Shown: in pieces, positions 35,701 through 44,996 of the stretch | Position numbering within the stretch: the stretch's first letter is position 1 | How the letters are laid out: each line of letters begins with the position of its first letter | NCBI GenBank assembly: GCA_036121365.1 | Contig: JAZAFR010000001.1 | Coordinates: 1 to 64,000, forward strand | Length of the DNA stretch: 64,000 nucleotides | Direction of reading: 5' to 3' | DNA from: UBA7916 sp036121365 | GTDB lineage: Bacteria; Pseudomonadota; Gammaproteobacteria; Comchoanobacterales; Comchoanobacteraceae | Program-made: the position numbers and the translations under genes | The notes under the pieces: model-generated | What the model was told of the DNA's origin: nothing | Databases searched by the model: none | What the model saw: the letters and a program-made list of their open reading frames with translations, nothing else

Positions 35701-36927
35701 CTATTCTAACGAATTTGGACTGATCTTCAGATTGATCGATGCCATTTTTTGACTGATTTTTTCATCTTCAGGAAGTGGTAGAGGGGAAGCTTTATATACA
35801 GCATTGACCGCCAATCGATCAAATGATGCGTTGCCACTGGTTTTAGTCAAGCTGACCCCTTGAACAACCCCCTTTGTGTCTAACTTGATTTTTAAACTTG
35901 CACTCAATTGCCCCATCCCTTCTGTAAACAAAGCTACCTCTTGAATTTGGGCTACGATCATTTGGCCATATTTCATAATTTGATCTGCCTCATAACTTGC
36001 TCGTATTTGCCTTTGCTTTTCAGCCAGATCCTGTTTTCTTTGCTTCTCTGCCAATGCCAGTTTTCTTTGTTTCTCTTCCAGTGCCAGCTTTCTTTGTTTC
36101 TCTTCCAGTGCCAGCTTTCTTTGCTTCTCTTCTAATTCCTGTTTTGCATATTTTGCCTGTCTTTCTTTTTCTCTTGCCAATGCCTGTTGCTTCTTTTTCT
36201 CCACCTCTATATCTTTACTGGTTAATTTCTTAACGGTTTTTTTCACCTCTCCTGTCTTAACTATCCTGGCTCCAGTTGACTCAACCTCTTTGGCTGCCAA
36301 CACTTGCGCATTGGACTTTTTTAGCACCCCTCCACTTTTTTTTGTATTTTTTGATTTTTCTAAAGTCGTCTTGTGTATGCCTGCTGCAGAGACCTTTCTT
36401 TTTTGACCCACTGCTTTCTTCAGATCGATTACTTTCGATGTGGCCGTCTTAGTCTCTTTTGCTATTTTACTGACTTGCCTTTTAACCTCATTCTTTTTTT
36501 GATTCTGTATTTTCTTTTCATCAGTCTTCGCTTTTAAAACATCCATACTTTTAGCTTGTAACTCAGACTTTTTCACTCCTGTTTCAACCAGTCTTTTCAC
36601 CTCACTAATCACTTTTCTATCGACTTTCTCTATGCTTTTTTGCCTCTCTATTGGGTCTTTCTTCTCGACTTGGTTGGTTTGGCTCTTTATATCACTGCCT
36701 CTTCTTGTGCCTCTATCTTTCATGGCTTTGTGAATGCTCGGTTTTGCTTGAGCCTTGACAAATTCTACGCCTATACTTGCTAACTCTTTTCTTTCTGGCT
36801 GCCTCGATTGCATACTTACGGCGGCCAACTCTCCAAAAATGAAATACACAACAACGCAAATCACCACAACAACATGGTACAGCACTGATTTTTTTAAATC
36901 CTCTTTTAATGAATGCTCATCGCTCAT
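35701..36927 (-). CDS. tolA: TolA-like envelope protein
   Basis: 408 residues with TolA architecture: one N-terminal membrane segment (SVLYHVVVVICVVVYFIFG, about 14-32), a long Lys/Glu/Ala-rich periplasmic helix to about residue 305, and a C-terminal TonB/TolA-like domain (IKLDTKGVVQGVSLTKTSGN, FDRLAVNAVYKASPLPLPED). TolA links the inner-membrane TolQR motor to TolB and Pal and stabilises the outer membrane during division. The helix contains a 9-residue repeat, LALEEKQRK. tolQ, tolR, tolB and pal are not next to it; the gene is 9 bp downstream of xthA instead. Confidence 0.85.
   Translation of the reverse strand: MSDEHSLKEDLKKSVLYHVVVVICVVVYFIFGELAAVSMQSRQPERKELASIGVEFVKAQAKPSIHKAMKDRGTRRGSDIKSQTNQVEKKDPIERQKSIEKVDRKVISEVKRLVETGVKKSELQAKSMDVLKAKTDEKKIQNQKKNEVKRQVSKIAKETKTATSKVIDLKKAVGQKRKVSAAGIHKTTLEKSKNTKKSGGVLKKSNAQVLAAKEVESTGARIVKTGEVKKTVKKLTSKDIEVEKKKQQALAREKERQAKYAKQELEEKQRKLALEEKQRKLALEEKQRKLALAEKQRKQDLAEKQRQIRASYEADQIMKYGQMIVAQIQEVALFTEGMGQLSASLKIKLDTKGVVQGVSLTKTSGNASFDRLAVNAVYKASPLPLPEDEKISQKMASINLKISPNSLE
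36035..36142 (-). repeat. 27-bp coding repeat in tolA
   Basis: About four 27-bp units encoding LALEEKQRK-type 9-mers in the coiled-coil part; the units at 36062-36088 and 36089-36115 are identical, indicating recent amplification. Confidence 0.85.
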
Positions 36928-36936
36928 CCTAACTGC

Positions 36937-37734
36937 CTACCCCTCTGAGTCGGTATCGCTACTGTCTACATCGTACCACACAACCAAAGGTGCATGATCT
37001 GAAAAAACTGGATCTTTTAACACCTCCGCATGCTGAATTTTTTTTGCAAGACTTGGACTGATCACCTGATAATCAATGCGCCAACCCGTATTATTTTTCC
37101 GTGCCTGTCCTCGATATGACCACCAAGTATACTCTGTTTTCTCTTTATGCAATCGTCGATAGGCATCAACCCATCCTGCCTCATCAAACACCAAATCTAG
37201 CCAGGCCCTCTCTTCTGGTAAAAAACCAGAATTTTTCTGATTTTGTCGCCAATTTTTTAAATCTTCAGGTCTATGCGCAATATTCCAGTCTCCGCATAAT
37301 ACGCTTGGCATTTCATCTCTGACACCGTCCTTCAGATAATTCTGATAAAAATAATCCAATACCTCCATCTTAAAATCTTGCCGTATCTGGCCACTGGTTC
37401 CACTGGGCAAATAGATGGATGCCACTTTTAATGCTTCAAAGCTCAATTCAATAAAGCGCCCCTCTTGATCAAACTCTGTCATTCCTAACTGATAGCTGAC
37501 ATGGCTGGGCTCTCTCTTGGTGAATATTCCAACCCCAGAGTAACCTTTTTTTTCTGCATCAGAAAAATATCCTTGATACCCATTTAACACAATCTCTTCT
37601 TTCAACCCTTGATTCATTTGAGCCTTTGTCTCTTGGACACAAATGCAGTCTGGCTCATGATCCAAAACCCATTCAAAAAAACCCTTTCGATGTGCAGAGC
37701 GAATTCCATTTAAATTGACTGTCATTACTTTCAT
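36937..37734 (-). CDS. xthA: Exodeoxyribonuclease III
   Basis: ExoIII is the main AP endonuclease and 3'-repair exonuclease. The 265-residue product has the endonuclease/exonuclease/phosphatase motifs: Asn7 and Asn9 in VNLNGIRSA, Glu35 in QETKAQ, GDWNIAH and the C-terminal FSDHAPLV. Residues WRIDYQ carry the conserved Asp. It is the first gene of an xthA-tolA pair. Confidence 0.95.
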   Translation of the reverse strand: MKVMTVNLNGIRSAHRKGFFEWVLDHEPDCICVQETKAQMNQGLKEEIVLNGYQGYFSDAEKKGYSGVGIFTKREPSHVSYQLGMTEFDQEGRFIELSFEALKVASIYLPSGTSGQIRQDFKMEVLDYFYQNYLKDGVRDEMPSVLCGDWNIAHRPEDLKNWRQNQKNSGFLPEERAWLDLVFDEAGWVDAYRRLHKEKTEYTWWSYRGQARKNNTGWRIDYQVISPSLAKKIQHAEVLKDPVFSDHAPLVVWYDVDSSDTDSEG

Positions 37735-38038
37735 ATCTGGCTCCTTGTTTATTTCTACACGTCTTCAACTAAGATAACATATTTTTCTACACAAAAAAAC
37801 GCCTCTCATCATCGTTACGATACACAATCCATACCTGATTTACCATGTCCCCTCCTGTTTACGAATACAACTTATATGGTGACATAGCCACTCATCTTAA
37901 CCTCCTTTCATTTGAATTCTGCATTTCATCCCCTCCACTTATTTGCATCATTTTCACAATACCACTTGATTTCTCGGCACAACTCATGCAATCTTTCCTC
38001 TATTGCACCTGCAGGACTTCACTTGGCATTCACGCATA
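37735..38038. other. Divergent intergenic region, xthA and CFA-like gene
   Basis: About 300 bases. A 64-codon plus-strand frame (37845-38039) ends with TAA overlapping the ATG of the next gene, but has no ribosome-binding site or recognisable product. No clear promoter consensus. Confidence 0.4.
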
Positions 38039-39124
38039 ATGATTGACATAGAACTACAACCCCTTTTCAAAGTTTTTTCTGATCACTCAGACTCCCTACA
38101 TTCTGTTATCGTTTGTCCTGACGGACAATCCTATCAATATGGCAATTCAAGCCTTCACCCCCCTCTTGTTTTCTACATCAAAGATTTCAAGTTGCTCTCG
38201 TCTTTTAAAAAAAACTCCCTCTCAGGACTTAAAGAAGCTTATTTAAAAGGCCACTGGGAATGCAATCACATCTCAAAAATTCTACGCCTCATTGACAAAA
38301 CGCTCACCTCTTGCGAACAAAGAGTACTGAAAAAATTTCATCACTCCCCTCTACATCACTCCTCCTTAAGTAAACTCTCTCATGATTACAATCTGTTTAA
38401 CTCACTTCCTTTAGAGTTTTTCTCAGCATGGCTTGACCCCAGCTTGTCCCATACAATTGCATCTTTTCATTCTAACAAAATGGACCCTCTTTACATTGCC
38501 CAACAAAAAAGCATTCAACACATGCTGAGCATCCTTGAACATCATCATATTCACACCGTTTTAGACACTCATGCAATGTGGGGAGCGTTCAGCGAAAAAG
38601 CCTCTATTCACCATGACATCACTTTAACAACGCTATCTCAAACCCAAGCCAAGTTTTGTAAAAGCCGCTTCCATAGTATTGCTTACCCCATCAACTATCA
38701 AATCACAACCTCCCCGCTAGAACCCGGCTCTTACCTCCCCTTTGATGCTGCAGTGGGAATCTTACCACCACTTGTCACCACAAAAGACTGGAGCCAATAC
38801 TTTTACTTTCTTAGCAAGCTGGTCCGACCAAATGGCATTGTTATTGCCCAACTTGTCTTTGATTCTCATTTCCAACCACTTCGTCTAAAGTCTATTCTTA
38901 AAAAATATAATTTTTCCATTCTTGAGAACATTCATATCAGCCAAAATGCCTCTAAGACTCATCTTGCCTGGCTGAATAATCTCTCAACTCAATATCAACG
39001 TTTGGAACACCTTGGATTTAGCCCTCTTTTTTTACGTCAATGGCTCTACTATTTTTCAGAAATGGCTTTTTATTTTGATATTGACCGCCTCAAAGCCAGA
39101 CAAATGACTTTGATTAAATATTGA
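38039..39124 (+). CDS. Degenerate cyclopropane-fatty-acyl-phospholipid synthase homologue
   Basis: 361 residues with the layout of CFA synthase: an N-terminal part with GLKEAYLKGHWEC, then HDYNLFNSLPLEFFSAWLDP where CFA synthases read HYDxGNxFYxxxLDPxMxYS, then AQQKSIQHML, SQTQAKFC and a C-terminal RQWLYYFSEMAF. The S-adenosylmethionine loop is lost: TVLDTHAMWGAF replaces VLDIGCGWGG. The active-site segment xEMxEHVG is GILPPLVT, so the catalytic Glu is missing, and the Cys in YSCAYF is replaced. It is unlikely to make cyclopropane fatty acids by the known mechanism. ATG 38039 is preferred to an in-frame TTG at 38003. It converges with sufT. Confidence 0.6.
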   Translation: MIDIELQPLFKVFSDHSDSLHSVIVCPDGQSYQYGNSSLHPPLVFYIKDFKLLSSFKKNSLSGLKEAYLKGHWECNHISKILRLIDKTLTSCEQRVLKKFHHSPLHHSSLSKLSHDYNLFNSLPLEFFSAWLDPSLSHTIASFHSNKMDPLYIAQQKSIQHMLSILEHHHIHTVLDTHAMWGAFSEKASIHHDITLTTLSQTQAKFCKSRFHSIAYPINYQITTSPLEPGSYLPFDAAVGILPPLVTTKDWSQYFYFLSKLVRPNGIVIAQLVFDSHFQPLRLKSILKKYNFSILENIHISQNASKTHLAWLNNLSTQYQRLEHLGFSPLFLRQWLYYFSEMAFYFDIDRLKARQMTLIKY

Positions 39125-39188
39125 CTCTTCTCCTGAAGCTCCTTATGGCATTCTCGCATGAACTTCTAAGCAATGCCATCAATCTATC

Positions 39189-39755
39189 CTATAACAACCC
39201 CAGCTTTAATTTTGCAGCATCTGACATCATCTCACGACCCCATGGCGGCTCAAAGACCAGCTCAACGGTGACCTCGCTGATCTTTTCAATTGCAGACAGC
39301 TTCCTTTTCACTTCCTCAACAATCACAGGGCCCATGCCACAGGTTGGAGATGTCAATGTCATGGTCACATACGCTAATTTCTTACCCTCAGTACCAGCAT
39401 CATCACTCACATTTAAATCATACAATAACCCTAAATCCACAATATCAACAGGAATTTCAGGATCATAACAGCAATGCAACTGATGCCAGCATTTCTCCTC
39501 TACACTGACTTTTTCATCATAGATGATTGCATTTTCTTTACTGTCTTCATATTTTTCCATGCCCAATGCATCTCTATCTTCTGCCATCACCAATACTAAG
39601 TTACCTTGTACCTCCAAGGTGAAATTGCCACCCAAATCTTGGGTAATCCTCACAGCAGAACCCTGGGGCAAAGTCAAAGGATGTGCATTTGGAATCAATA
39701 GTGCATCACAATCTCGCTCTAATAATATCGTCTTACCAACACCTCTACTGGCCAC
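39189..39755 (-). CDS. sufT: Fe-S cluster assembly protein SufT
   Basis: SufT (DUF59/MIP18 family) helps mature Fe-S proteins. The 188-residue product has the SufT N-terminal domain (ERDCDALLIPNAHPLTLPQG, VRITQDLGGNFTLEV) and the DUF59 domain with DPEIPVDIVDLGLLYDL and the conserved Cys in TLTSPTCGMG. I start at GTG 39755, which overlaps the sufA stop and has GGAGG six bases upstream; a longer frame upstream overlaps sufA by 77 bases without a ribosome-binding site. Last gene of the suf operon. Confidence 0.88.
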   Translation of the reverse strand: MASRGVGKTILLERDCDALLIPNAHPLTLPQGSAVRITQDLGGNFTLEVQGNLVLVMAEDRDALGMEKYEDSKENAIIYDEKVSVEEKCWHQLHCCYDPEIPVDIVDLGLLYDLNVSDDAGTEGKKLAYVTMTLTSPTCGMGPVIVEEVKRKLSAIEKISEVTVELVFEPPWGREMMSDAAKLKLGLL

Positions 39756-40122
39756 TTTCAACCTCCAATTTCCTCTCAAGCAGTTCCACGCTGTCCCCAC
39801 AACCACAAGCAATCTGAACATTTGGATTATTAAATACTGCCTTGGTCTCTAAATGCAGTTTTTGATAGTCTAAACGACTCCCTCTAATCCTATTAACACT
39901 CTCTTTGGGAATATATACAATCAGGTTTTGCCCAAAATCCAGTCGCATGGCATCTTCACATACTGTATGGCATGGCTCGATTCTATACATATAACCAGCA
40001 CAGCCTGCTTTTTCTAATGCCACAACAATGCCTTCTGCCTGATGGTCTTTCTGTAGCTTTTCTAAGTATACCTTCGCTTTTTCTGTTAACTCTAATATAT
40101 CTTTTTCTGCATTCATATTCAT
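39745..40122 (-). CDS. sufA: A-type Fe-S carrier protein SufA/IscA family
   Basis: 125 residues. The three cluster-binding cysteines are visible: one in EKAGCAGYMY and two in CGCGDSV near the C-terminus. It accepts and passes on Fe-S clusters. I start at ATG 40122, one base after the sufU stop, with GGAG just upstream; the longer frame from 40203 lies inside sufU. The start of sufT is inside its 3' end. Confidence 0.85.
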   Translation of the reverse strand: MNMNAEKDILELTEKAKVYLEKLQKDHQAEGIVVALEKAGCAGYMYRIEPCHTVCEDAMRLDFGQNLIVYIPKESVNRIRGSRLDYQKLHLETKAVFNNPNVQIACGCGDSVELLERKLEVESGQ

Positions 40123-40123
40123 T

Positions 40124-40591
40124 CTACTCCGTCTTAATTGGACCTTCCCCACCACGACAGGCTCCAGCCATACTATGCCAAGCACATGTTGCACACTTAA
40201 CACGCATAGGATACTCCCTCACCCCGGAAATTGCCTGCATGCTGGTGATCACTTTTTTAGAGCCTTGTAGAATCTCAGGAACCTCGGTAGCCGATCCAAA
40301 TTCGATTAGATCTTTTAGGTACTTAAATGCTGCATCAAAAAAAATCTTGTCCTGGTCTTGTAATATGCCCATCATCATTGATGCTGATGCCACTGAAATG
40401 GCACAACCACTGCCCGAAAAAGTTAACTTATCGATACCCTGATTGTCTTTTTTAAAATCACAAAAGACTTCTATACTGTCTCCACACAATGGATTATAAC
40501 ACGTTTGTGTCACTTGAGCCTCTACCCGTTTCTCAAAATGCCTGGGATTTTTACTGTGATCTAAGATGACCTGTTGATATAACTCTCGCAT
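40124..40591 (-). CDS. sufU: SufU-type Fe-S scaffold or sulfur-transfer protein
   Basis: 155 residues from ATG 40591, which has GGAGGA at the end of sufS. SufU features: Cys in NPLCGD with the following Asp, Cys in GSGCAIS, and Cys in RVKCATC, plus the SufU-specific insertion between the second and third cysteines (DAAFKYLKDLIEFGSAT). In Bacillus SufU is a zinc-dependent sulfur acceptor for SufS. Here it is next to sufS with one base between stop and start, consistent with a partner role. Confidence 0.92.
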   Translation of the reverse strand: MRELYQQVILDHSKNPRHFEKRVEAQVTQTCYNPLCGDSIEVFCDFKKDNQGIDKLTFSGSGCAISVASASMMMGILQDQDKIFFDAAFKYLKDLIEFGSATEVPEILQGSKKVITSMQAISGVREYPMRVKCATCAWHSMAGACRGGEGPIKTE

Positions 40592-40592
40592 A

Positions 40593-41819
40593 CTATCCTC
40601 CAAACATTTCTTGAGCTTTTTCTATTCCTTTAACCAAAGCGTCAATGTCTCCAGAGTCATTGTAAAATGACAGAGACGCCCTCGTGGTTGCCCCCACACT
40701 CAATACTTGATGCAACGGCATGGCACAGTGATGCCCTGCACGACAAGACACGCCTGCATCATCCAATAATGTCGCCATGTCATGTGGATGTATCGAATCG
40801 TGTGTGAATGCTGCAACAGGGGTTTTGTTCTGCATAGTCCCATAAACTTTTATCTTAGGCAGTTCCGACAGTTTCAATAACAACTCATCTTTCAATGCTT
40901 TTTTGTGCTTCTGCATGGCCTGGAAATCATTCTCCTGCAAATACGCACAGGCTCTGGCCCATGCGATGGTTTCTCCAATTGGCTGAGTTCCTGCCTCAAA
41001 ACGTATTGGAGGCGGCATAAATGTTGACCCTGATGTTGATACCTTTTCTATCATGCTGCCTCCAGTCTGATAAGGCCTCATGTCCTCTAATAGATTTCTT
41101 TTGGCATACAATAAGCCTACCCCTCCTGGGGCATACATTTTGTGAGATGAAGCCACAAAAAAATCACAGTCCATTTCATCAACATCAACATCCATTTGCG
41201 GACATGACTGCGCCCCATCAACCAAAACTTTTGCCTGATAAGCATGTGCCATTTCGACTATCTTTGCCACTGGATTAATGGTGCCTAGCACGTTTGATAC
41301 TTGCGTCACTGCCACCATTTTGGTCTTCTCATTCAATAGATTTGCATAAGACTCCATGTCCAAACTGCCATCTGATGTTATCGGGATATAATGTATCTTC
41401 AATCCTTTTTCTTCTGCAAGTATCTGCCATGGCACGATATTGGCATGATGCTCCATCACCGATAGTATGATTTCATCTCCCGCTTGAACCTCATTTCTCA
41501 AATAAGAATGTGCCACTAAATTAATCGACTCAGTAGCCCCATGGGTTAATACCAAATACTCAGGGATTTTTGAACCAATGAATTTCGCTATCTCCCGACG
41601 ACTATCCTCATATGCCAGTGTTGCTTTTTCACTGAGTTCATAGACTCCTCTGTGGATATTGGCATTCTGTGTGGCATAAAAATCAGACAAAGCATCAATC
41701 ACTACTTTTGGCTTTTGACTGGTGGCTGCACTGTCCAAATAAACCATTGTTTTTTGATTGCGTGTTTTGGTTGACAAAATGGGAAAATCTTTTTTCCAAG
41801 GACTGCTATTTTGCTTCAT
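40593..41819 (-). CDS. sufS: Cysteine desulfurase SufS
   Basis: SufS takes sulfur from cysteine for cluster assembly. The 408-residue PLP enzyme has Schiff-base Lys227 in SSHKMYAPGGVG, His at ATESINL/VMEHHANIVPW, and the persulfide Cys365 in RAGHHCAMP. The N-terminus DFPILSTKTRNQKTMVYLDS is typical. It is separated from sufD by the unrelated 872-residue membrane protein gene. Confidence 0.96.
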   Translation of the reverse strand: MKQNSSPWKKDFPILSTKTRNQKTMVYLDSAATSQKPKVVIDALSDFYATQNANIHRGVYELSEKATLAYEDSRREIAKFIGSKIPEYLVLTHGATESINLVAHSYLRNEVQAGDEIILSVMEHHANIVPWQILAEEKGLKIHYIPITSDGSLDMESYANLLNEKTKMVAVTQVSNVLGTINPVAKIVEMAHAYQAKVLVDGAQSCPQMDVDVDEMDCDFFVASSHKMYAPGGVGLLYAKRNLLEDMRPYQTGGSMIEKVSTSGSTFMPPPIRFEAGTQPIGETIAWARACAYLQENDFQAMQKHKKALKDELLLKLSELPKIKVYGTMQNKTPVAAFTHDSIHPHDMATLLDDAGVSCRAGHHCAMPLHQVLSVGATTRASLSFYNDSGDIDALVKGIEKAQEMFGG

Positions 41820-42020
41820 TTGTACTCATGTTTTCAGACCTGTTAAATATATCACATATGATTTTATTTCACAAATATCATATGTCATATCACGAGTTTT
41901 CTCTCACCCAATTGCCAGCTTGTCATTTCAAAAATCCTGCAGCCCAAATCATTCTTTTATTCCTACATATGCTAAATACAGGTGTACTGCCTACTGGCAA
42001 TCATCCCTCTCCTTTTAACG

Positions 42021-44639
42021 TTAGGGACTGACTCTGGCAAATGAACCTCTTTCCCCTATCGGTTGTGCCACTGGTATTGAGTCTGACCCATCTGTAGCAC
42101 CCTGGTTAATAGATGTTGCAATGGGTACTGAACCTGAACCACCTTCTGTAGTGCTTGACATAAGCGGTGCACTGGGCACTGGATCTGAGCCATTTCCTGT
42201 AGTGCTTGACATGAGCGGTGCACTGGGCACTGAACCTGAACCATTTCCTGTAGCGTTTGGCTTGGGCGGCGCACTGGGCACTGAATCTGGACCATTTCCT
42301 GTAAGCGGCGCTCCATTTTGCTTGCCACCATTTTTCTCCTCGCTCAACAACTCATCTATTGCCTCTATGAACATGCCACTGCCATGTCGTGTAAACACCG
42401 CGCAAGTACCAATAATTGCCGTATGCCATAGCACCAAAATCAATTGAGCAAGACCAGGCATGGGTAACATAAACTCCATCATTATTCTGGTTGCCAATAT
42501 CATAGACGCACATGTACAAAATACGACACTCCATATCTCTAGCTTATCTCTATCTGACATGGCCAACGTACAGAAAGATAAACCCACAATCAATTTCACC
42601 TGCCATGCCACTGGCAATACAATGGCCATAGCCACTTTTATCATGACCATTAATACTATATTGACCACCTTATCTGTCTCGTGCCATCTTGATATACTGT
42701 CAAAATCCAAATTCCCTGAATACACTGAAAGCCCTATCAGCGCCATAGCGTACCCTCCCATTACTGTCAATTTAAGTGGCCATGCCATTGGCACCATGAA
42801 CTGCATAAATTTTATAACCATCGTCCCCAATAGACTGACAGTCAACACTAAAGACACCGCCCATAAGACTATTTCACTCAATTTTCCCGTTTTCTGATAT
42901 ACCACATTGACACCTGATGAGCAGAAACCATACAAACCCAATAATCTGGGCTTTAGCATTCTCCATAACCCAAGAAGGGCATAGCTGAGCAAACCACTCA
43001 TCACCACGCCTACCATGGCATTCCAAGTCAGTCCACTGAATAATGAATGTGATTGTTGCAACAGATATAAAGGTGTTGCCATAAACCAACCAATCACCTT
43101 ATCCAGGTAAATATAACTCAGTATGGCCCTCAACGCTGAAAACACCCAAGATAAGCCTGAGTATCTCCATCCCCAATTGACCATGCTCCTTATCCCAGAA
43201 AAAATACCACCAATGAACGATGTTCCTGCTGACAAGCCCGTGACTCTTAACACCTTGCTAAAAAATTCATTCAAGCGTCGAGTAGATGCATGATCCACAA
43301 AGACAACCTTATTGAACTTCAACCCCACAAAAGTATAACCCAACCAACTCAGATTACACGCATCTTCCACCGCCTGACACATCGTTTCAGAGAACCTGCC
43401 CGTTGCTCTCATTTTTTCTGCAGCATATAAACAACCCACATCTATTACTGTCATTGCTATATGCGCGAGCATGATGTGATTGCTTACCGAAACAACCATT
43501 CGTAAAGATGGAATTAGATATCCCGATAATTCACCAACCACTGACACAATCGAAAAAGCAAAGACCATTTTCATGAATCTATCCCAAACATCCTCAAACT
43601 TTTCAACAAGCTCTGGTTTATTCGGGTCCAGCCCAAGCATGGGCAACGCGCTTTCAACTTTTCTTGTAATTCTTCCTGTTGCTTCATCATTTAGTAAACG
43701 TTGGGAAAATATCACGAGTGCAGGGAAATATACTCTCCACGTTTTTAATAGCTTGATAGCGCTTCTCAACATTTCTTTATGTATGAATACAACCCTTAAT
43801 ATTCTCCATATCCCCGACAAATTAGTTGATAATATTCGCCACAACACATTTGTAAAAAGATAACCACTTGCGCTCTGAATTGCCCAGATGGATAACCCAA
43901 ATCTTGATACACTGATCCAGTCTGTGTACTTCTGCCAAGTCATCTCCCTCCACATTCCATTAAGAGCATGAAACCTCGACGCATAAAGATTATTGCCATA
44001 ACGAGAATGCATGATAACGTTGTAGATATCATAGAAAAAACTAAGCAGCCTTCTTCCCTCGCCCACCACCAAATCATACCCCAAGTCATATATATTGACT
44101 AAGAAACCCACTGTATAAAAAACAGGAATAACCACAGTATATGGATAGATACTGGCCAAACCGAAAGACATTAATATTATCAAAAAAAAGTCAACATCAT
44201 TGGACTCTGCAAGTAGCCCTAGATTGTTTCTAGCCCAAGTATTAGACCATAGTATCCCCCTTGAATATCTTCTTGAATCTGCAGGCCCTCCACTCTCAGC
44301 AACAATCAAATCTTTATTGATCGTGGCTCGCCAGCCCATTGCAGCTTGACACAGTAGAGAAAAAACTGCCATGACTGGCCAGGCGGTGTGTAATGCCCAT
44401 GTATTGGTATGAATCATAACCCATACAACCATCCATGTTGACACTAAAGTGACCACATTCATCAATTCTTTCATGACATATTCTAAGCTGCCTAGCTTTT
44501 CCCGCTCACTTCCTCCCGAGAACATTTCATTGATGGTCTCTCTGTGCATGTATAGACCAGTCACTGCACTTAACAGTAACACGCCGTTTGCACCGAAGAT
44601 AAATAGAAGTCTTAGCACAAACTCAATCATTAGAGACAT
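42021..44639 (-). CDS. Unknown 872-residue polytopic membrane protein inside the suf operon
   Basis: Not recognised. Residues 1-770 contain more than a dozen hydrophobic segments, with Trp- and Met-rich helices and short loops. A cytoplasmic or periplasmic tail follows (about 775-872) of low complexity built from a 17-residue repeat, TGNGSGSVPSAPLMSST and variants. The ATG at 44639 has GGAG upstream (AGAGGAGATGTCTCTAATG). It is on the same strand as, and lies between, sufD and sufS, 356 bp after sufD and 200 bp before sufS, so it may be cotranscribed with them. No transporter or enzyme signature is visible. A link to iron, sulfur or cluster biology would rest only on position. Confidence 0.8.
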   Translation of the reverse strand: MSLMIEFVLRLLFIFGANGVLLLSAVTGLYMHRETINEMFSGGSEREKLGSLEYVMKELMNVVTLVSTWMVVWVMIHTNTWALHTAWPVMAVFSLLCQAAMGWRATINKDLIVAESGGPADSRRYSRGILWSNTWARNNLGLLAESNDVDFFLIILMSFGLASIYPYTVVIPVFYTVGFLVNIYDLGYDLVVGEGRRLLSFFYDIYNVIMHSRYGNNLYASRFHALNGMWREMTWQKYTDWISVSRFGLSIWAIQSASGYLFTNVLWRILSTNLSGIWRILRVVFIHKEMLRSAIKLLKTWRVYFPALVIFSQRLLNDEATGRITRKVESALPMLGLDPNKPELVEKFEDVWDRFMKMVFAFSIVSVVGELSGYLIPSLRMVVSVSNHIMLAHIAMTVIDVGCLYAAEKMRATGRFSETMCQAVEDACNLSWLGYTFVGLKFNKVVFVDHASTRRLNEFFSKVLRVTGLSAGTSFIGGIFSGIRSMVNWGWRYSGLSWVFSALRAILSYIYLDKVIGWFMATPLYLLQQSHSLFSGLTWNAMVGVVMSGLLSYALLGLWRMLKPRLLGLYGFCSSGVNVVYQKTGKLSEIVLWAVSLVLTVSLLGTMVIKFMQFMVPMAWPLKLTVMGGYAMALIGLSVYSGNLDFDSISRWHETDKVVNIVLMVMIKVAMAIVLPVAWQVKLIVGLSFCTLAMSDRDKLEIWSVVFCTCASMILATRIMMEFMLPMPGLAQLILVLWHTAIIGTCAVFTRHGSGMFIEAIDELLSEEKNGGKQNGAPLTGNGPDSVPSAPPKPNATGNGSGSVPSAPLMSSTTGNGSDPVPSAPLMSSTTEGGSGSVPIATSINQGATDGSDSIPVAQPIGERGSFARVSP
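42127..42310 (-). repeat. 51-bp coding tandem repeat, about 3.6 units
   Basis: Units 42127-42177, 42178-42228 and 42229-42279 are highly similar, with a partial unit to 42310. They encode the 17-residue Ser/Pro/Gly repeat in the tail of the membrane protein. The period keeps the frame. Confidence 0.9.
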
Positions 44640-44996
44640 CTCCTCTTGACGACATGAAAGAAGCCGCCTCTTTCAACCATGTCTTTCAAACAATACCATA
44701 CACTTAGAATAGCTTTGATTGTATATAAATTCAGAATTTTAAAACCGGATTCTAAACCTTTCCAAATGACCATTTGTATGTTTAATATGCATGGAAAGTT
44801 GATTTTTTCACTGTATCTAATATTTTTCATTTTGGCGTATTTTCGTCTTGCCTGTATGTCATTTGACAGACATTCTATGTCTAAATTACCTGTCATAGCT
44901 TTTTTTAACCATTGAATAGCATGATACAATATCACAAAACAGCCAACTCTTCAAGCTTTTACCTATGGAGAGGCGCCTTTTTGACAAATAAGCCTC
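44640..44996. other. Gap in the suf operon between sufD and the membrane protein gene
   Basis: About 360 bases. A 101-codon minus-strand frame (44935-44630, GTG start) runs into the next gene start but has no ribosome-binding site or recognisable product. No terminator hairpin was found, so readthrough from sufD is possible. Confidence 0.4.

Noticed and set aside
44630..44935. 101-codon minus-strand frame in the suf gap
   Set aside because: GTG start without ribosome-binding site, no recognisable product; kept only as a note in the gap entry.
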